In this document: positions 63,456 through 64,000 of the stretch, in pieces
How positions within the stretch are numbered: the stretch's first letter is position 1
Layout: the number at the start of each line of letters is the position of its first letter
Assembly (NCBI GenBank): GCA_004294095.1
Contig: RDZR01000031.1
Span: forward strand, 1 to 64,000
DNA length: 64,000 nt
Source of the DNA: Verrucomicrobiota bacterium
GTDB taxonomy: Bacteria > Verrucomicrobiota > Verrucomicrobiia > Verrucomicrobiales > Akkermansiaceae
Direction of reading: 5' to 3'
Translations under genes and position numbers: made by a program
The notes under the pieces: generated by a model
Databases searched by the model: none
Seen by the model: only the letters and a program-made list of their open reading frames with translations
Told to the model about the DNA's origin: nothing

Positions 63456-64000
63456 ATGAATTTTTTGTTAAAGTGGCATCGCAAAGCAATTAGCTACGGC
63501 CTATGTGGCATGTTGGCAGTCGTCTTAGCGAGTTGTGGATCAGGTGCGTATGCAAACAAGGATACGCGCAACAAGATGATCGTCAGCGTTGCGGATCAAA
63601 AGATGCTCTTGGTCAAAGACGGGGATCCGGTAAAATCCTACAAAATTTCAACTTCCAAATTCGGCTTGGGAGACATCCCGAATAGCAATCGCACCCCGCT
63701 GGGAAGAATGCAGATTGCGAAAAAAATTGGCGGCAATGCCAAACCTGGCACCGTATTCAAGAGCCGCCGCCCGACCGGTGAGGTTCTGCAACCGAATGCT
63801 CCAGGCCGAGACCCAATCGTGACTCGCATTTTATGGCTAGCCGGCACTGAGTCACGCAATAACAACGCCTTCCGCAGAACAATCTATATTCACGGCACCA
63901 CCGAAGAACGCCGCTTGGGAAAACCCGTTTCTTACGGCTGCATCCGCATGTCGAGCCGCGATGTGATAGATCTCTACAACCGCGTCGGCACAGGTGCCGA
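63456..64000 (+). CDS. L,D-transpeptidase lipoprotein (partial, runs off window end)
   Basis: From ATG 63456 the frame is open to the end of the window. The product begins with a lipoprotein signal ending AVVLASC, followed by MIVSVADQKMLLVKDGDPVK (YkuD start) and the catalytic motif RTIYIHGTTEERRLGKPVSY then GCIRMSSRDVIDLYNRVG, with His and Cys of the L,D-transpeptidase active site. It cross-links peptidoglycan or attaches protein to it. The C-terminus is missing. It lies 14 bases after the glycosyltransferase and may be cotranscribed. Confidence 0.92.
   Translation, partial: MNFLLKWHRKAISYGLCGMLAVVLASCGSGAYANKDTRNKMIVSVADQKMLLVKDGDPVKSYKISTSKFGLGDIPNSNRTPLGRMQIAKKIGGNAKPGTVFKSRRPTGEVLQPNAPGRDPIVTRILWLAGTESRNNNAFRRTIYIHGTTEERRLGKPVSYGCIRMSSRDVIDLYNRVGTGA

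Overview
The window is a dense bacterial chromosome segment of moderate GC content with about 50 genes on both strands. No rRNA, tRNA, CRISPR array, insertion sequence or integrase was seen. Gene content suggests a Gram-negative bacterium of the Verrucomicrobiota or a close relative: a long SdhA with a single SdhC membrane subunit, an RHS repeat of the style seen in that phylum, a tripartite RND pump with an outer-membrane lipoprotein, queE and an LpxTG-free lipoprotein repertoire. The taxonomic call is inference from protein style; no 16S gene is present.

Layout. 0-6 kb: an RHS remnant, glnD and psd on the minus strand, then a phosphatase/UbiA/sufE operon. 6-17 kb: fmt with a membrane protein, a DPE2-like malQ, a CobW GTPase, lpdA, a TSUP transporter, and sdhCA without an adjacent sdhB. 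16.9-20.3 kb: a three-gene circularly permuted ATP-grasp / alpha-E / transglutaminase operon. 20.4-27.6 kb: cyclophilin, an EboE-like protein with an ArsC/Spx-like partner, rimK, rhaB, thyA-folA and a small lipoprotein. 27.6-31.3 kb: tyrA-aroA-cmk-plsC, preceded by a terminator-like hairpin that abuts the tyrA start. 31.3-36.9 kb: gmk, a small ORF, selO, deaD, a cobalamin adenosyltransferase and queE. 36.9-39.0 kb: an island-like stretch with a SEC-C/DUF1186 protein, a broken DNA methyltransferase and a 47-codon ORF. 39.0-44.9 kb: an RND efflux operon.

44.9-53.3 kb holds a coherent amine-catabolism cluster: aldehyde dehydrogenase, divergent LacI-type regulator, class III aminotransferase, alanine dehydrogenase, GNAT acetyltransferase, histone-deacetylase-like amidohydrolase and a second (AstD-like) aldehyde dehydrogenase. 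Repeated GTGAAC/ATTCAC half-sites lie in both promoter regions. 53.4-57.1 kb is a CreBC-like two-component system with two membrane-protein genes downstream. 57.3-64 kb carries a membrane-anchored orphan, a SIMPL protein, fdhD, deoB, small proteins, a processive family-2 glycosyltransferase and the start of an L,D-transpeptidase lipoprotein gene.

The most striking non-genic signal is a dispersed heptamer, TGTTAGA/TCTAACA. I count by eye about 90 exact copies, in nearly equal numbers in each orientation, both inside genes and at gene ends; 6-8 would be expected by chance. Several copies form inverted pairs at gene ends and several stop codons lie inside it. This resembles the distribution of DNA-uptake sequences, but its function is unknown.
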